NCBI RefSeq assembly: GCF_900111765.1
Contig: NZ_FOIB01000002.1
Coordinates: 992,001-1,056,000 of the forward strand
Direction of reading: 5' to 3'
Source: Myxococcus fulvus
GTDB lineage: Bacteria; Myxococcota; Myxococcia; Myxococcales; Myxococcaceae
DNA: 64,000 nt
Part shown: positions 33,011 to 42,551 of the stretch, piece after piece
Numbering within the stretch: the first letter of the stretch is position 1
How the letters are laid out: each line of letters starts with the position of its first letter
Position numbers and translations under genes: made by a program
Notes under the pieces: generated by a model
What the model saw: only the letters and a program-made list of their open reading frames with translations
Databases searched by the model: none
What the model was told of the DNA's origin: nothing

Positions 33011-34423
33011 ATGGCTGTCAGCGTTTTCGACCTCTTCAAGATTGGTATCGGTCCCTCGAGCTCCCACACGGTGGGGCCCATGCGCGCCGCGCGCTCGTTC
33101 GTCGTGCGCCTGGCGGAAGGGGGGCATCTGGAAAAACTCACCCGCCTGAAGGTCGAGCTGTTCGGCTCGCTCGGCGCCACCGGCAAGGGCCACGGCAGCG
33201 ACAAGGCCGTCGTGCTCGGCCTTCGCGGCGACACGCCCGAGGCCGTCGACGTGGAGGCCATCCCCGCCCTGGTGACGCGCTGGCGCACCGAGGGTCGCAT
33301 CAGCGTGCTCGGCCAGCGCGACATCACCTTCCGCGACGGCGAACACCTGGTCATGCACCGCCGCCGCACCCTGCCCTTCCACCCCAACGGCATGCGCTTC
33401 TCCGCGTTCGGCGCCGACGGCGTGGAGCTGGCCTCGCGCGTCTACTACTCCGTCGGCGGCGGCTTCGTCGTCGACGAGACGGCCACCTCCGGACAGGACC
33501 CCATCCGCCCGGACGCCACCCCGCTGCCCTTCCCCTTCCAGTCCGCCGCCACCCTGCTGGAGCTGTGCGAGCGCGAGCACATGCCCATCAGCACCCTCAT
33601 GATGGCCAATGAGAAGACCTGGCGCTCCGAGGCGGACATCCGCTCGGGCCTCCTGCGCATCTGGGACGTCATGCAGGCCTGCGTGCGCCGCGGCTGCGCC
33701 TCCACCGGCATCCTCCCCGGAGGACTCAAGGTCGAGCGCCGCGCGGGCTCCATGTACCAGCGCCTGCTCAGCCGCCCCGAGGCCGGCCTCACCAACCCGC
33801 TCACCGTGCTCGACTGGGTCAACCTCTACGCGCTCGCCGTCAACGAGGAGAACGCCGCCGGAGGCCGCGTCGTCACCGCCCCCACCAACGGCGCAGCCGG
33901 CATCATCCCCGCCGTGCTCCACTACTACTGGCGCTTCTCCCCCGGCGCGAACGAGGACGGCGTCGTGCGCTTCCTCCTCACCGCCGGCGCCATCGGCGTG
34001 CTCTACAAGGAGAACGCCTCCATCAGCGGCGCCGAGGTCGGCTGCCAGGGCGAGGTCGGCAGCGCCTGCTCCATGGCCGCCGGCGCTCTCACCGAGGTGC
34101 TCGGCGGCACCCCGCTCCAGGTCGAGAACGCCGCCGAAATCGCCATGGAGCACAACCTGGGCCTCACGTGCGACCCCATCGGCGGGCTCGTCCAGGTGCC
34201 CTGCATCGAGCGCAACGCCATGGCCTCCGTGAAGGCCATCAACGCCGCGCGCATGGCCCTCTCCGGCGACGGCCGCCACTTCGTCAGCCTGGACAAGGTC
34301 ATCAAGACCATGCGCGACACCGGCCGCGACATGAAGGACAAGTACAAGGAGACCGCCCGCGGCGGCCTCGCCGTCAACGTGCTCGAGGTCGCCAACCTCA
34401 GCGTCGGCCTCCCCGAGTGCTGA
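33011..34423 (+). CDS. sdaA: L-serine ammonia-lyase (iron-sulfur type, single chain)
   Basis: The ATG at 33011 gives 470 residues, about the size of E. coli SdaA (454). The N-terminus [20 protein letters not shown] is the family hallmark. The middle includes [20 protein letters not shown], and the C-terminal half has [18 protein letters not shown] and [19 protein letters not shown] with two of the cluster Cys; a third lies in [19 protein letters not shown]. Together these bind the labile 4Fe-4S cluster. The enzyme converts L-serine to pyruvate and ammonia, a key step in amino-acid catabolism. A longer frame from 32732 lacks similarity and is rejected. A hairpin lies just after the stop. Confidence 0.95.
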   Translation: MAVSVFDLFKIGIGPSSSHTVGPMRAARSFVVRLAEGGHLEKLTRLKVELFGSLGATGKGHGSDKAVVLGLRGDTPEAVDVEAIPALVTRWRTEGRISVLGQRDITFRDGEHLVMHRRRTLPFHPNGMRFSAFGADGVELASRVYYSVGGGFVVDETATSGQDPIRPDATPLPFPFQSAATLLELCEREHMPISTLMMANEKTWRSEADIRSGLLRIWDVMQACVRRGCASTGILPGGLKVERRAGSMYQRLLSRPEAGLTNPLTVLDWVNLYALAVNEENAAGGRVVTAPTNGAAGIIPAVLHYYWRFSPGANEDGVVRFLLTAGAIGVLYKENASISGAEVGCQGEVGSACSMAAGALTEVLGGTPLQVENAAEIAMEHNLGLTCDPIGGLVQVPCIERNAMASVKAINAARMALSGDGRHFVSLDKVIKTMRDTGRDMKDKYKETARGGLAVNVLEVANLSVGLPEC

Positions 34424-34431
34424 TCCACGCC

Positions 34432-34476
34432 CCCTGGTGAGGCCGAACATCGGCCTGATGTCTGCCGTCACCAGGG
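34432..34476 (+). terminator. Nested hairpin after sdaA
   Basis: CCCTGGTGA (34432-34440) pairs with TCACCAGGG (34468-34476), a perfect 9-base-pair outer stem. Inside, GGCCGA (34441-34446) and TCGGCC (34450-34455) form a second stem with a 3-base loop. It lies 9 bases past the sdaA stop. No T-run follows. Confidence 0.6.
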
Positions 34477-34607
34477 CGTGAGCCGCCCGCGCTCGCTCCT
34501 CCCAGCAACATCCAGGGTTTGCCCGTCGCCCTCCTCTCCCGAGGAGCTGGCACACGCGCTGCTATGGCCTCCCGGGTCGCCACACTCCTTCCCCCGAGGC
34601 CTCCGTC

Positions 34608-35630
34608 ATGAGCATCGCGCCCCTGCAGAAGACCGCCGTGTCCGCCCCCCAGACCTCCGCGCTGCGCGGCGCGGAGACTGGCGGCTGCATCCGCCCCACC
34701 ACGCCCCAGCGGTGCGGCACGGGCGGCCCCGGGCTCCAGCAGGACGGCTTCGACCTGGGCGCCCCCAACAAGGCCCACCTGGGCAAGCTGCTCGAGAGCA
34801 CCCTCTCGGTGATGAACACGCTGGTCCAGGTCGTCTCCCAGCTGTCCGCCCAGGGCGGCGCGCAGGGGCTCCAGGGCGCGAAGCCCGGCGCGTCCCCGTT
34901 CGACACCAGCGCCTTCTCCTCCGCCCCCGCGTCGAGTGGCCGCCCTCCACTGGACCTCAACCCCACGCCCACGGGCGCCCCAGCCCTCCCGCCGCCTCCC
35001 CCCAGCATCGGCTGCGCCCCCTCGGCGCCGCCCAGCTTCGGCTCCAACCCGCTGGCGGCGCCCGGCACGGACTCCGCCCCCACGGCGCCTCCCAGCTTCG
35101 CCTCCTCCCCGCTGACGCCGCCCGGCCCCACCTCGGCGCCCACCGAGGGCTCAGGCAAGCTCGGCGGCAACCTGCCCCCGGGCCTGGAGAAGTTCCGGAG
35201 CGCCATCGAGTCCGCCGCCGCCAAGACGGGCGTGCCCGCGGAGATGCTCGCCGCGCAGATCTGGCAGGAGTCGCGCGGTGACCTCGCCGCCGTCACCACC
35301 AACGGTGGCAACGGCCTGAAGGACACCGGCCTGATGCAGGTCAACCCCAACACCTTCAAGGAGCTGCAGGCGAAGCACCCGGAGCTGGCCGGCAAGGACC
35401 TCTCGGACCCGGCCACCAACATCCTCGCGGGCGCCTGCTACATGAAGGACATGAAGGAGCAGTTCGGCGGCTGGGACCTGGCGCTGCGCGCCTACAACTC
35501 CGGCCCCAACGGCGTGGACAAGAGCAACCCGGATGCAATCCCCGCCGGCACCGGTGACGTCACCTACGTGCGCAAGGTGAAGGACTTCATGAACACCCTC
35601 TCCACCGGCGAGGGCTCGCTGCCCGCCTGA
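34608..35630 (+). CDS. SLT-type lytic transglycosylase without obvious signal peptide
   Basis: 340 residues. The first 40 residues (start SIAPLQKTAVSAPQTSALRG) are polar with no hydrophobic core, so Sec export is unlikely by eye. A Pro/Ser/Ala-rich linker with repeated APTAPPSF-like units covers about 90-185. The catalytic SLT domain covers about 200-335: QESRGD with catalytic Glu221, GLMQVNPNTF and LRAYNSGPNGVDK. It should cleave peptidoglycan between MurNAc and GlcNAc. Similar leaderless transglycosylases accompany secretion systems or phages, but no such genes are adjacent. The linker suggests a tether or a translocation signal. It is flanked by sdaA and a DUF4082 gene. Confidence 0.85.
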   Translation: MSIAPLQKTAVSAPQTSALRGAETGGCIRPTTPQRCGTGGPGLQQDGFDLGAPNKAHLGKLLESTLSVMNTLVQVVSQLSAQGGAQGLQGAKPGASPFDTSAFSSAPASSGRPPLDLNPTPTGAPALPPPPPSIGCAPSAPPSFGSNPLAAPGTDSAPTAPPSFASSPLTPPGPTSAPTEGSGKLGGNLPPGLEKFRSAIESAAAKTGVPAEMLAAQIWQESRGDLAAVTTNGGNGLKDTGLMQVNPNTFKELQAKHPELAGKDLSDPATNILAGACYMKDMKEQFGGWDLALRAYNSGPNGVDKSNPDAIPAGTGDVTYVRKVKDFMNTLSTGEGSLPA

Positions 35631-35646
35631 GTCCCACCGCCTCACC

Positions 35647-35672
35647 GGGCGACCCGAGACACCGGGTCGCTC
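35647..35672 (+). terminator. Hairpin terminator after the transglycosylase gene
   Basis: GCGACCCG (35649-35656) and CGGGTCGC (35663-35670) form an 8-base-pair stem with a 6-base loop, extended by G-T and G-C pairs. It lies 17 bases past the stop at 35630. Confidence 0.6.
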
Positions 35673-35819
35673 GTCACCAACCCGAGACATGCCTTGGGGC
35701 CGCCCGTTCTACCGCGAGCGTCTGACATGCCCTGAAACACCCACCTGGAGCACCCCGCACCTCCATTGTCCGACGTGGCTTCCCGTCTCAGCGCGCGCTC
35801 GATACAAGAGAAAAGTTGC

Positions 35820-35949
35820 GCGAGATGGCAATGAATCGCGAACGTTCAGTCAGCGGCTTCGATTGGCAATGAACACGATGTCTGGGTTAGACATGGCGCC
35901 GCCGTGCCTGTCTTGCCCTGTCGTGCCATCCCCCCAAGGAGAAGTCCGA
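35820..35949 (+). promoter_or_regulatory. AT-richer upstream region with GGCAATGAA direct repeat
   Basis: The 319-base gap before the DUF4082 gene holds no supported gene. Its second half is less GC-rich and carries GGCAATGAA twice (35827-35835 and 35865-35873, about 38 bases apart), which might be a regulator site. AAGGAG (35937-35942) then precedes the ATG at 35950 at suitable spacing. Confidence 0.35.
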
Positions 35950-38900
35950 ATGACACCCCAGAAGTCACGACCCGCTCGGGTCGCGAGCGTGCCGCGTGTC
36001 CCCACGCTGGCGCTGCTCGCCGCGGTGCTGCTCGTGCTGCCCGCCGCCGCCCGCGCCCAGCCGACCTTCACCCTGTTCACGCCCGGCTCCACCCCCGCCG
36101 TCGCGTCCGTCACCAATGACTTCTCCGCCGTGGAGCTCGGCGTGAAGTTCCGCTCGGATGTCGAGGGAGACATCCTGGGCATCCGCTTCTTCAAGGGCGC
36201 CACCAACACCGGCACCCACGTGGGCAGCCTGTGGAGCGCCACCGGTCAGCGCCTGGCCTTCGCCACCTTCACCAGCGAGACGGCCACCGGCTGGCAGCAG
36301 GTCCTCTTCTCCACGCCGGTGCGCATCAGCGCCAACACGACGTACGTGGCCTCGTACCACGCGCCCAACGGGGCCTACGCGTTCAACAACGGCGGCCTGG
36401 CCGCGAGCCACGACGCGCCCCCGTTGCACGCGCTCGCCGGCCCCAGCAACGGCGGCAACGGCGTGTTCACCTACGGCGCCGCGGGCTCCTTCCCCGCCAC
36501 CGCCTTCGGCAACTCCAACTACTGGGTGGACGTGGTCTTCCGTCCGGCCGAGCCCGTCACGCTGTGGCCCTCCAACCCCACGCCTCCCGTCGCCTCCGTC
36601 ACCAATGACTCGTCGGCGGTGGAGCTGGGCGTGAAGTTCAAGACGAACATCACGGGCGACGTGCTGGGCGTGCGCTTCTACAAGGGCGCCGCCAACACCG
36701 GCACCCACGTGGGCAGCCTGTGGAGCGCCAATGGCCAGCGCCTGGCGTTCGCCACCTTCACGGGTGAGACGGCCACCGGCTGGCAGCAGGTCCTCTTCTC
36801 CACGCCGGTCACCATCGCCGCGGACACGACGTACATCGCGTCCTACCACGCGCCCGTGGGCGCCTATGCCTTCGAGCAGGGCGGCCTCTCCACCGGGCAG
36901 GACACCCCGCCCCTGTTCGCCCTGCCGGGCGCCACCAGCGGCGGCAACGGCGTCTTCGCCTACGGCGCCGCGGGCTCGTTCCCCGTCAACAGCTTCGAGA
37001 ACTCGAACTACTGGGTGGACGTGGTCTTCCAGGCCACCGGCGCGCCGCCCCCGACGCAGCCGCAGGACGACGCCTACCGCATCTTCCCGCCCAACGCGCT
37101 GCCCGCCAACGCCACCTCCACCGAGACGCTGCCCGTGGAGCTGGGCGTGAAGTTCCGCTCGGACGTGGATGGACAGGTCAAGGGCGTGCGCTTCTACAAG
37201 GGCGCCGGCAACAACGGCACCCACGTGGGCAACCTGTGGAGCGCCACCGGGCTGAACCTGGCCACCGCCACCTTCACCAACGAGACGGCCGTCGGCTGGC
37301 AGGAGGTGACCTTCAGCTCGCCCGTGGCCATCACCGCCGGCACCACCTATGTGGCGTCGTACTTCGCGCCGCTCGGCGGCTACTCGTTCAACAACAACGG
37401 CCTGGCCAACGGCGTGGACGCGCCTCCCCTGCACGCCCTGCCCGGCGCCACCACCTCCGGCGGCAACGGCGTCTACACCTACGCCTCCGCGTCCACCTTC
37501 CCCACGGGCAGCCACCAGAACACCAACTACTGGGTGGACGTCATCTTCGAGTCCTACGGCCCGCCGCCCCGTCCGGGCGTCCAGGGCGCCGGCCCCGTGC
37601 TCGTGGCCACCGCGCCGGGCAACCCCTTCACGGACTACCTGCGCGAAATCCTGGAGGCCGAGGGCATCGCGTCCTTCGCCACCACCGACGCGGGCAACCT
37701 GGGCGTCAGCGTGTCGCTCAATGACTACAAGGTCCTCATCCTCGGCGAGCAGACGCTCGGCGCCGCCCAGGTGACGCTCATCACCAACTGGGTGAACGCG
37801 GGCGGCAGCCTCATCGCGCTGCGCCCCGCCGCCAACCTCCAGTCGCTGCTCGGGCTCAATGCCTCGCAGGGCACGCTGAGCAATGGCTACATCCTGGTGA
37901 ACGCCACCCAGGCGCCGGGCACGGGCATCACCGCGGAGACGATGCAGTACCACGGCCCCGCGGACCGCCGCACCGTCACCACCGGCACGCGCACCGTGGC
38001 CACGCTCTACTCCGACGCCGCCACCGCGACGACGTACACCGCCATCAGCCAGCGCACCGTGGGCAGCGGCACCGCCACCGCCTTCATGTACGATCTGGCG
38101 AAGTCCGTGGTCCTCACCCGCCAGGGCAACCCGGCGTGGCAGGGACAGAACCGGGACGGCTCCACCATCGGCCCGGGCGCTCGCGCCAACGACATGTTCT
38201 ACGGCAACGCGGCGTTCGACCCGCAGCCGGACTGGGTGAACATGGACAAGGTCCAGATTCCCCAGGCGGACGAGCAGCAGCGCCTCCTGGCCAACGTGCT
38301 GCATCAGACCAGCTCCGTGCCGCTGCCGCGCCTGTGGTACTTCCCGCGCTCGCACAAGGCCGTGGTGGTCATGACGGGCGACGGACACCCCAGCGGCCTC
38401 ACCACCACGCGGTGGAACCAGTACCTGGCCGACAGCGCCCCGGGCTGCAGCGTGGCGGATTGGGAGTGCATCCGCGGCACCGTCTACGACTACGTCGGCG
38501 GGCTGACGGCCACCCAGGCCAACAGCTACGTGGCCCAGGGCTTCGAGTACGCCCTGCATGTGAATACCGGCTGCGCGGACTACACGGCCAACACGCTGGA
38601 CCCGGCCTTCTTCACCCCGCAGCTCGCCGGCTTCGCGCAGGCCTATCCGCTGGTGCCCGCGCCCACCACCAATCGCACGCACTGCATCGCGTTCAGCGAC
38701 TGGTCCACCCAGCCCAAGGTGTCGCGCCTGCACGGCATCCGCCTGGACACGAACTACTACTACTGGCCCCACGAGTGGGTGCTCAACCGGCCGGGCCTCT
38801 TCACCGGCACGGGCCTGGCCATGCGCTTCGCGGACCTGGACGGCACGCCGCTGGACGTCTACCAGCTCGCCACGCAGCTGACGGACGAGTCCGGCCAGAC

Positions 38901-39336
38901 GCTCTCCGCGCACATCGACACGCTGCTGGCCAACGCGCTCGGCACCAAGGGCTACTACGCCGCCATCAACGCCAACATGCACGTGGACTCGCACTCGTCC
39001 GTGGGCACCGCGGGCTCGGCGACCATCATCGCCGCCGCCAAGCGTGACGGCGTGCCCGTCATCACCGCGCGCCAGCTGCTCGACTGGGTCGACGCGCGCG
39101 AGGCGACGCAGGTGTCGTCGCTGGCCTTCAGCGGGACGCAGCTGACGTTCAACGTCATCAACCCGGCGCGCAACCTGTCGCTGATGGTGCCCACGCGCGC
39201 CGCCAACGGCCGCAACCTGACGTCCGTCACCCGCGCCGGCGCCCCCGTCACCACCGTGATTCGCACCATCAAGGGCGTGAGCTTCGCGTTCGTCGACGCC
39301 GCTCCCGCCGGCACGTACACGGCCACCTACAACTAG
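35950..39336 (+). CDS. Secreted protein: three DUF4082 domains plus deacetylase-like C-terminus
   Basis: The ATG at 35950 gives 1128 residues with a signal peptide ending ARA (residue 36). Residues about 38-545 hold three copies of a DUF4082 module of about 165 residues, each with GVKF, FYKG/FFKG, GTHVGSLW and a final NYWVDVVF. A GATase/ThuA-like region follows (about 550-700: NDYKVLILGEQTL, WVNAGGSLIALRP). From about 800 on there is a polysaccharide-deacetylase-like domain: VVMTGDGHPSGL (Asp811), YALHVNTGC and VSRLHGIRLDTNYYYW. The C-terminus (about 1050-1128) is a beta-sandwich. I infer an exported carbohydrate-active or surface-binding protein. Confidence 0.85.
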   Translation: MTPQKSRPARVASVPRVPTLALLAAVLLVLPAAARAQPTFTLFTPGSTPAVASVTNDFSAVELGVKFRSDVEGDILGIRFFKGATNTGTHVGSLWSATGQRLAFATFTSETATGWQQVLFSTPVRISANTTYVASYHAPNGAYAFNNGGLAASHDAPPLHALAGPSNGGNGVFTYGAAGSFPATAFGNSNYWVDVVFRPAEPVTLWPSNPTPPVASVTNDSSAVELGVKFKTNITGDVLGVRFYKGAANTGTHVGSLWSANGQRLAFATFTGETATGWQQVLFSTPVTIAADTTYIASYHAPVGAYAFEQGGLSTGQDTPPLFALPGATSGGNGVFAYGAAGSFPVNSFENSNYWVDVVFQATGAPPPTQPQDDAYRIFPPNALPANATSTETLPVELGVKFRSDVDGQVKGVRFYKGAGNNGTHVGNLWSATGLNLATATFTNETAVGWQEVTFSSPVAITAGTTYVASYFAPLGGYSFNNNGLANGVDAPPLHALPGATTSGGNGVYTYASASTFPTGSHQNTNYWVDVIFESYGPPPRPGVQGAGPVLVATAPGNPFTDYLREILEAEGIASFATTDAGNLGVSVSLNDYKVLILGEQTLGAAQVTLITNWVNAGGSLIALRPAANLQSLLGLNASQGTLSNGYILVNATQAPGTGITAETMQYHGPADRRTVTTGTRTVATLYSDAATATTYTAISQRTVGSGTATAFMYDLAKSVVLTRQGNPAWQGQNRDGSTIGPGARANDMFYGNAAFDPQPDWVNMDKVQIPQADEQQRLLANVLHQTSSVPLPRLWYFPRSHKAVVVMTGDGHPSGLTTTRWNQYLADSAPGCSVADWECIRGTVYDYVGGLTATQANSYVAQGFEYALHVNTGCADYTANTLDPAFFTPQLAGFAQAYPLVPAPTTNRTHCIAFSDWSTQPKVSRLHGIRLDTNYYYWPHEWVLNRPGLFTGTGLAMRFADLDGTPLDVYQLATQLTDESGQTLSAHIDTLLANALGTKGYYAAINANMHVDSHSSVGTAGSATIIAAAKRDGVPVITARQLLDWVDAREATQVSSLAFSGTQLTFNVINPARNLSLMVPTRAANGRNLTSVTRAGAPVTTVIRTIKGVSFAFVDAAPAGTYTATYN
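36061..37558 (+). repeat. Three DUF4082-coding DNA repeats of about 0.5 kb
   Basis: The three modules start near 36061, 36568 and 37090. Long stretches, such as the one encoding GTHVGSLWSA, are almost identical at DNA level between units, which suggests recent duplication or gene conversion inside the gene. Confidence 0.75.
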
Positions 39337-39367
39337 CCCTTCGCGCCCTCCAAGGCGCCAAGGACAC

Positions 39368-39404
39368 GCGGGGCTCGACACGGCACGTCCGGCTCGGGCC
39401 CCGC
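39368..39404 (+). terminator. Hairpin terminator after the DUF4082 gene
   Basis: GCGGGGCTCG (39368-39377) pairs with CGGGCCCCGC (39395-39404), 10 pairs including one G-T, with a 17-base loop. The following TTCGTTT is a short T-rich tail. It is 31 bases past the stop. Confidence 0.6.
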
Positions 39405-39533
39405 TTCGTTTCCACTCGAGAGGGGCCTTCGTTCGACACGGGGTGCCTTGTGCCGGCCAGCGGGGAGCCTCTATGACGCGCCCCGGACCGGCGCCCTGCT
39501 GGCGGCCGCCCGGACACAAGGACCGCACACCCC

Positions 39534-40169
39534 ATGCTCAAGAAGCTGCTCGTCGGCCTCGCCGCCGCCATCCTCATCCTGGTGGGCCTCATCGCCTCCC
39601 GCCCCGCCGAGTTCACCATCCAGCGCACCGCGACGCTGCCCGGCCCCACGGACGTGGCCTTCGCGCAGGTGAACGACTTCCACCAGTGGAACGCGTGGTC
39701 GCCCTGGGCGGCGCTGGACCCGAACATGAAGACCACCTACTCCGGCCCACAGAGCGGCGTCGGCGCGGGCTACGCGTGGACGGGCAACGAGCAGGTGGGC
39801 GAGGGGCGGATGACCATCGAGCAGAGCCGCGCTCCCGAGCACGTGCGCGTCAAGCTGGAGTTCATCAAGCCCTGGGCGGCCACCCACCTCACCGACTTCC
39901 ACTTCAAGCCGGTGGCCGGCGGCACCGAGGTCACCTGGGCCATGAGCGGCACCAACGACTTCATGGGCAAGGCCTTCGGCCTGCTCATGGACATGGATGC
40001 GATGGTGGGGAAGGACTTCGAGAAGGGGCTTTCCAACCTGAAGGGCGTCGTGGAGGCGGAGGTGAAGAAGCGCGCCGAGGCCGAGGCCGCGCGCGTGGCC
40101 GCCGCGAAGAAGGCCGCCGAGGAGCAGGCCGCTGCCGCCGCGCCGGTCGTCGCCCAGCCCACGCCGTGA
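39534..40169 (+). CDS. Membrane-anchored SRPBCC (START-like) protein
   Basis: 211 residues. An N-terminal helix (LLVGLAAAILILVGLIAS, 5-22) anchors the protein in the inner membrane. The START/polyketide-cyclase-like fold follows: FTIQRTATLPGPTDVAFAQ, the characteristic NDFHQWNAWSPWAALDPNMK, GYAWTGNEQVGEGRMTIEQ, and a C-terminal helix MDAMVGKDFEKGLSNLK. The tail from about 180 is Ala/Lys/Glu-rich (KKRAEAEAARVAAAKKAAEE), a single charged helix. These domains bind hydrophobic ligands; the ligand is unknown. A strong terminator lies 38 bases downstream. Confidence 0.85.
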   Translation: MLKKLLVGLAAAILILVGLIASRPAEFTIQRTATLPGPTDVAFAQVNDFHQWNAWSPWAALDPNMKTTYSGPQSGVGAGYAWTGNEQVGEGRMTIEQSRAPEHVRVKLEFIKPWAATHLTDFHFKPVAGGTEVTWAMSGTNDFMGKAFGLLMDMDAMVGKDFEKGLSNLKGVVEAEVKKRAEAEAARVAAAKKAAEEQAAAAAPVVAQPTP

Positions 40170-40207
40170 ACGGCAGGGGCCGAGCGCTCCTCCACCGCAC
40201 CTGTTCC

Positions 40208-40240
40208 CGACGCCTCCGTGCCCCCAGCGCGGAGGCGTCG
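40208..40240 (+). terminator. Hairpin terminator after the SRPBCC gene
   Basis: CGACGCCTCC (40208-40217) and GGAGGCGTCG (40231-40240) form a perfect 10-base-pair stem with a 13-base loop. Confidence 0.7.
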
Positions 40241-40414
40241 TCGCGTCTGGCGTCCGGAGTGTCGACCTCTCGGCCCTCCTGAAGGCAGACATGGCGGGTG
40301 GTGAACGCTCCGGCGCGTCCGGGCCGCTTGGGTTCCCCCGCCACGCGGCGCGCGGCGTAGACCGCGAGCGCGCCAGCCCTTGGCGCATCCTCCATCGCCG
40401 TCCAGGGAGCGCTC

Positions 40415-42544
40415 ATGCCGCCGCGCAAGTCTCCGTCGAAGCCGAACCCGCCGCCTCCCAGCAAGAACGAGCAACTGGAGCCCTACCGCATGCACCAGGA
40501 GGACACGGTGCTGACGACGGACCAGGGCATCCCCATCTCCGAGACGGACAACTCGCTGAAGGCGGGCCTGCGCGGCCCCACGCTCCTGGAGGACTTCCAC
40601 TTCCGCGAGAAGATGATGCGCTTCGACCACGAGCGCATCCCCGAGCGCGCAGTGCACGCCCGGGGCGCCGGCGCGCATGGCTACTTCCAGGTCTACGAGT
40701 CGCTGGAGCGCTACACCCAGGCGCGCTTCCTCACGGACCCCAGCGTCAAGACGCCCGTCTTCGTGCGCTTCTCCACCGTGGGCGGCTCGCGCGGCTCGGC
40801 GGACACCGTGCGCGACGTGCGCGGCTTCGCCACCAAGTTCTACACGCCCGAGGGGAACTACGACCTGGTCGGCAACAACATGCCCGTCTTCTTCATCCAG
40901 GACGGCATCAAGTTCCCCGACTTCGTCCACTCGGTGAAGCCCGAGCCGCACAACGAGATTCCGCAGGCGTCCTCGGCGCACGACTCGCTGTGGGACTTCG
41001 TGTCGCTCGTCCCTGAGACGGCGCACATGGTGATGTGGCTGATGTCGGACCGGGCCATCCCCCGCTCCTTCCGACACATGGAGGGCTTCGGCGTCCACAC
41101 CTACCGGCTGGTCAACGCCAAGGGGAAGGCGACACTGGTGAAGTTCCATTGGAAGCCGGTGCTGGGTACGCACTCGCTCGTCTGGGACGAAGCGCAGAAG
41201 GTGTCCGGCAAGGACCCGGACTTCCACCGCCGGGACCTGTGGGACACCATCGAGTCCGGGAACTTCCCCGAGTACGAGCTGGGCCTGCAGCTCATCCCCG
41301 AGGGCGACGAGCTGAAGTACGGCTTCGACCTGCTGGACGCGACGAAGCTGCTGCCCGAGGAGCTGGTGCCGGTGCAGAAGGTCGGCAAGCTGGTGCTGGA
41401 CCGCAACCCGGACAACTTCTTCGCGGAGACCGAGCAGGTGGCCTTCTGCGTGTCCAACATCGTGCCGGGCATCGACTTCACCAATGACCCGCTGCTGCAG
41501 GCGCGCATCTTCTCGTACCTGGACACGCAGCTGACGCGCCTGGGCGGGCCCAACTTCGCGGAGCTGCCCATCAACAAGCCCGTCTGCCCGGTGAACAACC
41601 ACCAGCAGGACGGCTTCGGACGACAGAGCATCAACACCAGCCGGGCGAACTACCACCCCAACTCGCTGGGCGGCGGCTGCCCCATGCTGGCCAACCCCAA
41701 GTCCGCCTTCGTCCACCGCCAGGAGCGCGTGGAGGGACACAAGATTCGCGCGCGCAGCGGCAGCTTCGCGGACCACTTCAGCCAGGCCACGCTCTTCTAC
41801 AACAGCCTGTCCAAGCCCGAGCGCGAGCACCTGGTGGCCGCGCTCGAGTTCGAGATTGGCAAGGTGGAGCGCGAGGAGATTCGCGAGCGCGTGGTGAACA
41901 AGGTCCTGGTGAACATCGACCGGGACCTGGCCGTGCGCGTGGCGAACGCGGTGGGCGTCGCGCCGCCCAAGCTCGGCAAGCAGCCGGAGAGCAAGCCCGT
42001 CTCCAAGCTGACGGCGTCACCGGCCTTGAGCCAGCTGAACACGCCGCATGACTCCATCATGACGCGCAAGGTGGCGGTGCTCGTCGCGGATGGGTTCGCG
42101 GGGCGGGAGCTGTCGCAGGTGCGCAAGACGCTCGAGGGGCTGGGCGCCATCGTCGAGGTGGTGGGCCCCACGCTCGGCCCCGTGGCCAGCGCGGACGGCG
42201 GCGAGGAGAAGCCGGTGAAGACGTACCTGACGGCGTCCTCCGTGCTGTACGACGCCGTCTACGTGCCCGGCGGGGAGCGCAGCGTGGCCACGCTGAAGAA
42301 GGTGCCGCTCGCGGTGGACTTCGTGCGCGAGGCGTACGTGCACTGCAAGGCGCTGGCGCTGTCGGGCGCGGCCACGTCGATGCTGGACGCCGCGGGGTTC
42401 TCCACGCCGATGGCGAAGGGGCTGGATGACTCGCTGGGCGTCATCCGCAGCGCGAAGAACGAGACGCGGGGCTTCGGGCAGATGTTCGCCAAGGCCATCG
42501 CCGCGCACCGCCACTGGGCACGCGAGGCGCCGCCGCCGGCCTGA
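40415..42544 (+). CDS. katE: Large-subunit catalase (KatE/HPII type)
   Basis: The ATG at 40415, with CAGGGAG upstream, gives 709 residues, the size of HPII-type catalases. The haem-site residues are in place: His81 in [13 protein letters not shown], Asn154 in [11 protein letters not shown], and proximal Tyr368 in [14 protein letters not shown]. After about residue 560 the extra flavodoxin/DJ-1-like C-terminal domain follows ([19 protein letters not shown], then [12 protein letters not shown] and [10 protein letters not shown]), which small-subunit catalases lack. The enzyme breaks down hydrogen peroxide. No ankyrin or KatB partner is nearby. It is convergent with the tail-anchored protein, 7 bases apart. 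Confidence 0.95.
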   Translation: MPPRKSPSKPNPPPPSKNEQLEPYRMHQEDTVLTTDQGIPISETDNSLKAGLRGPTLLEDFHFREKMMRFDHERIPERAVHARGAGAHGYFQVYESLERYTQARFLTDPSVKTPVFVRFSTVGGSRGSADTVRDVRGFATKFYTPEGNYDLVGNNMPVFFIQDGIKFPDFVHSVKPEPHNEIPQASSAHDSLWDFVSLVPETAHMVMWLMSDRAIPRSFRHMEGFGVHTYRLVNAKGKATLVKFHWKPVLGTHSLVWDEAQKVSGKDPDFHRRDLWDTIESGNFPEYELGLQLIPEGDELKYGFDLLDATKLLPEELVPVQKVGKLVLDRNPDNFFAETEQVAFCVSNIVPGIDFTNDPLLQARIFSYLDTQLTRLGGPNFAELPINKPVCPVNNHQQDGFGRQSINTSRANYHPNSLGGGCPMLANPKSAFVHRQERVEGHKIRARSGSFADHFSQATLFYNSLSKPEREHLVAALEFEIGKVEREEIRERVVNKVLVNIDRDLAVRVANAVGVAPPKLGKQPESKPVSKLTASPALSQLNTPHDSIMTRKVAVLVADGFAGRELSQVRKTLEGLGAIVEVVGPTLGPVASADGGEEKPVKTYLTASSVLYDAVYVPGGERSVATLKKVPLAVDFVREAYVHCKALALSGAATSMLDAAGFSTPMAKGLDDSLGVIRSAKNETRGFGQMFAKAIAAHRHWAREAPPPA

Positions 42545-42551
42545 GTGGGTT

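Noticed and set aside
35965-39528. Long minus-strand frame opposite the DUF4082 gene
   Set aside because: Gly/Ala/Arg/His-rich, repetitive, no family; the plus strand encodes a signal peptide and clear domains.
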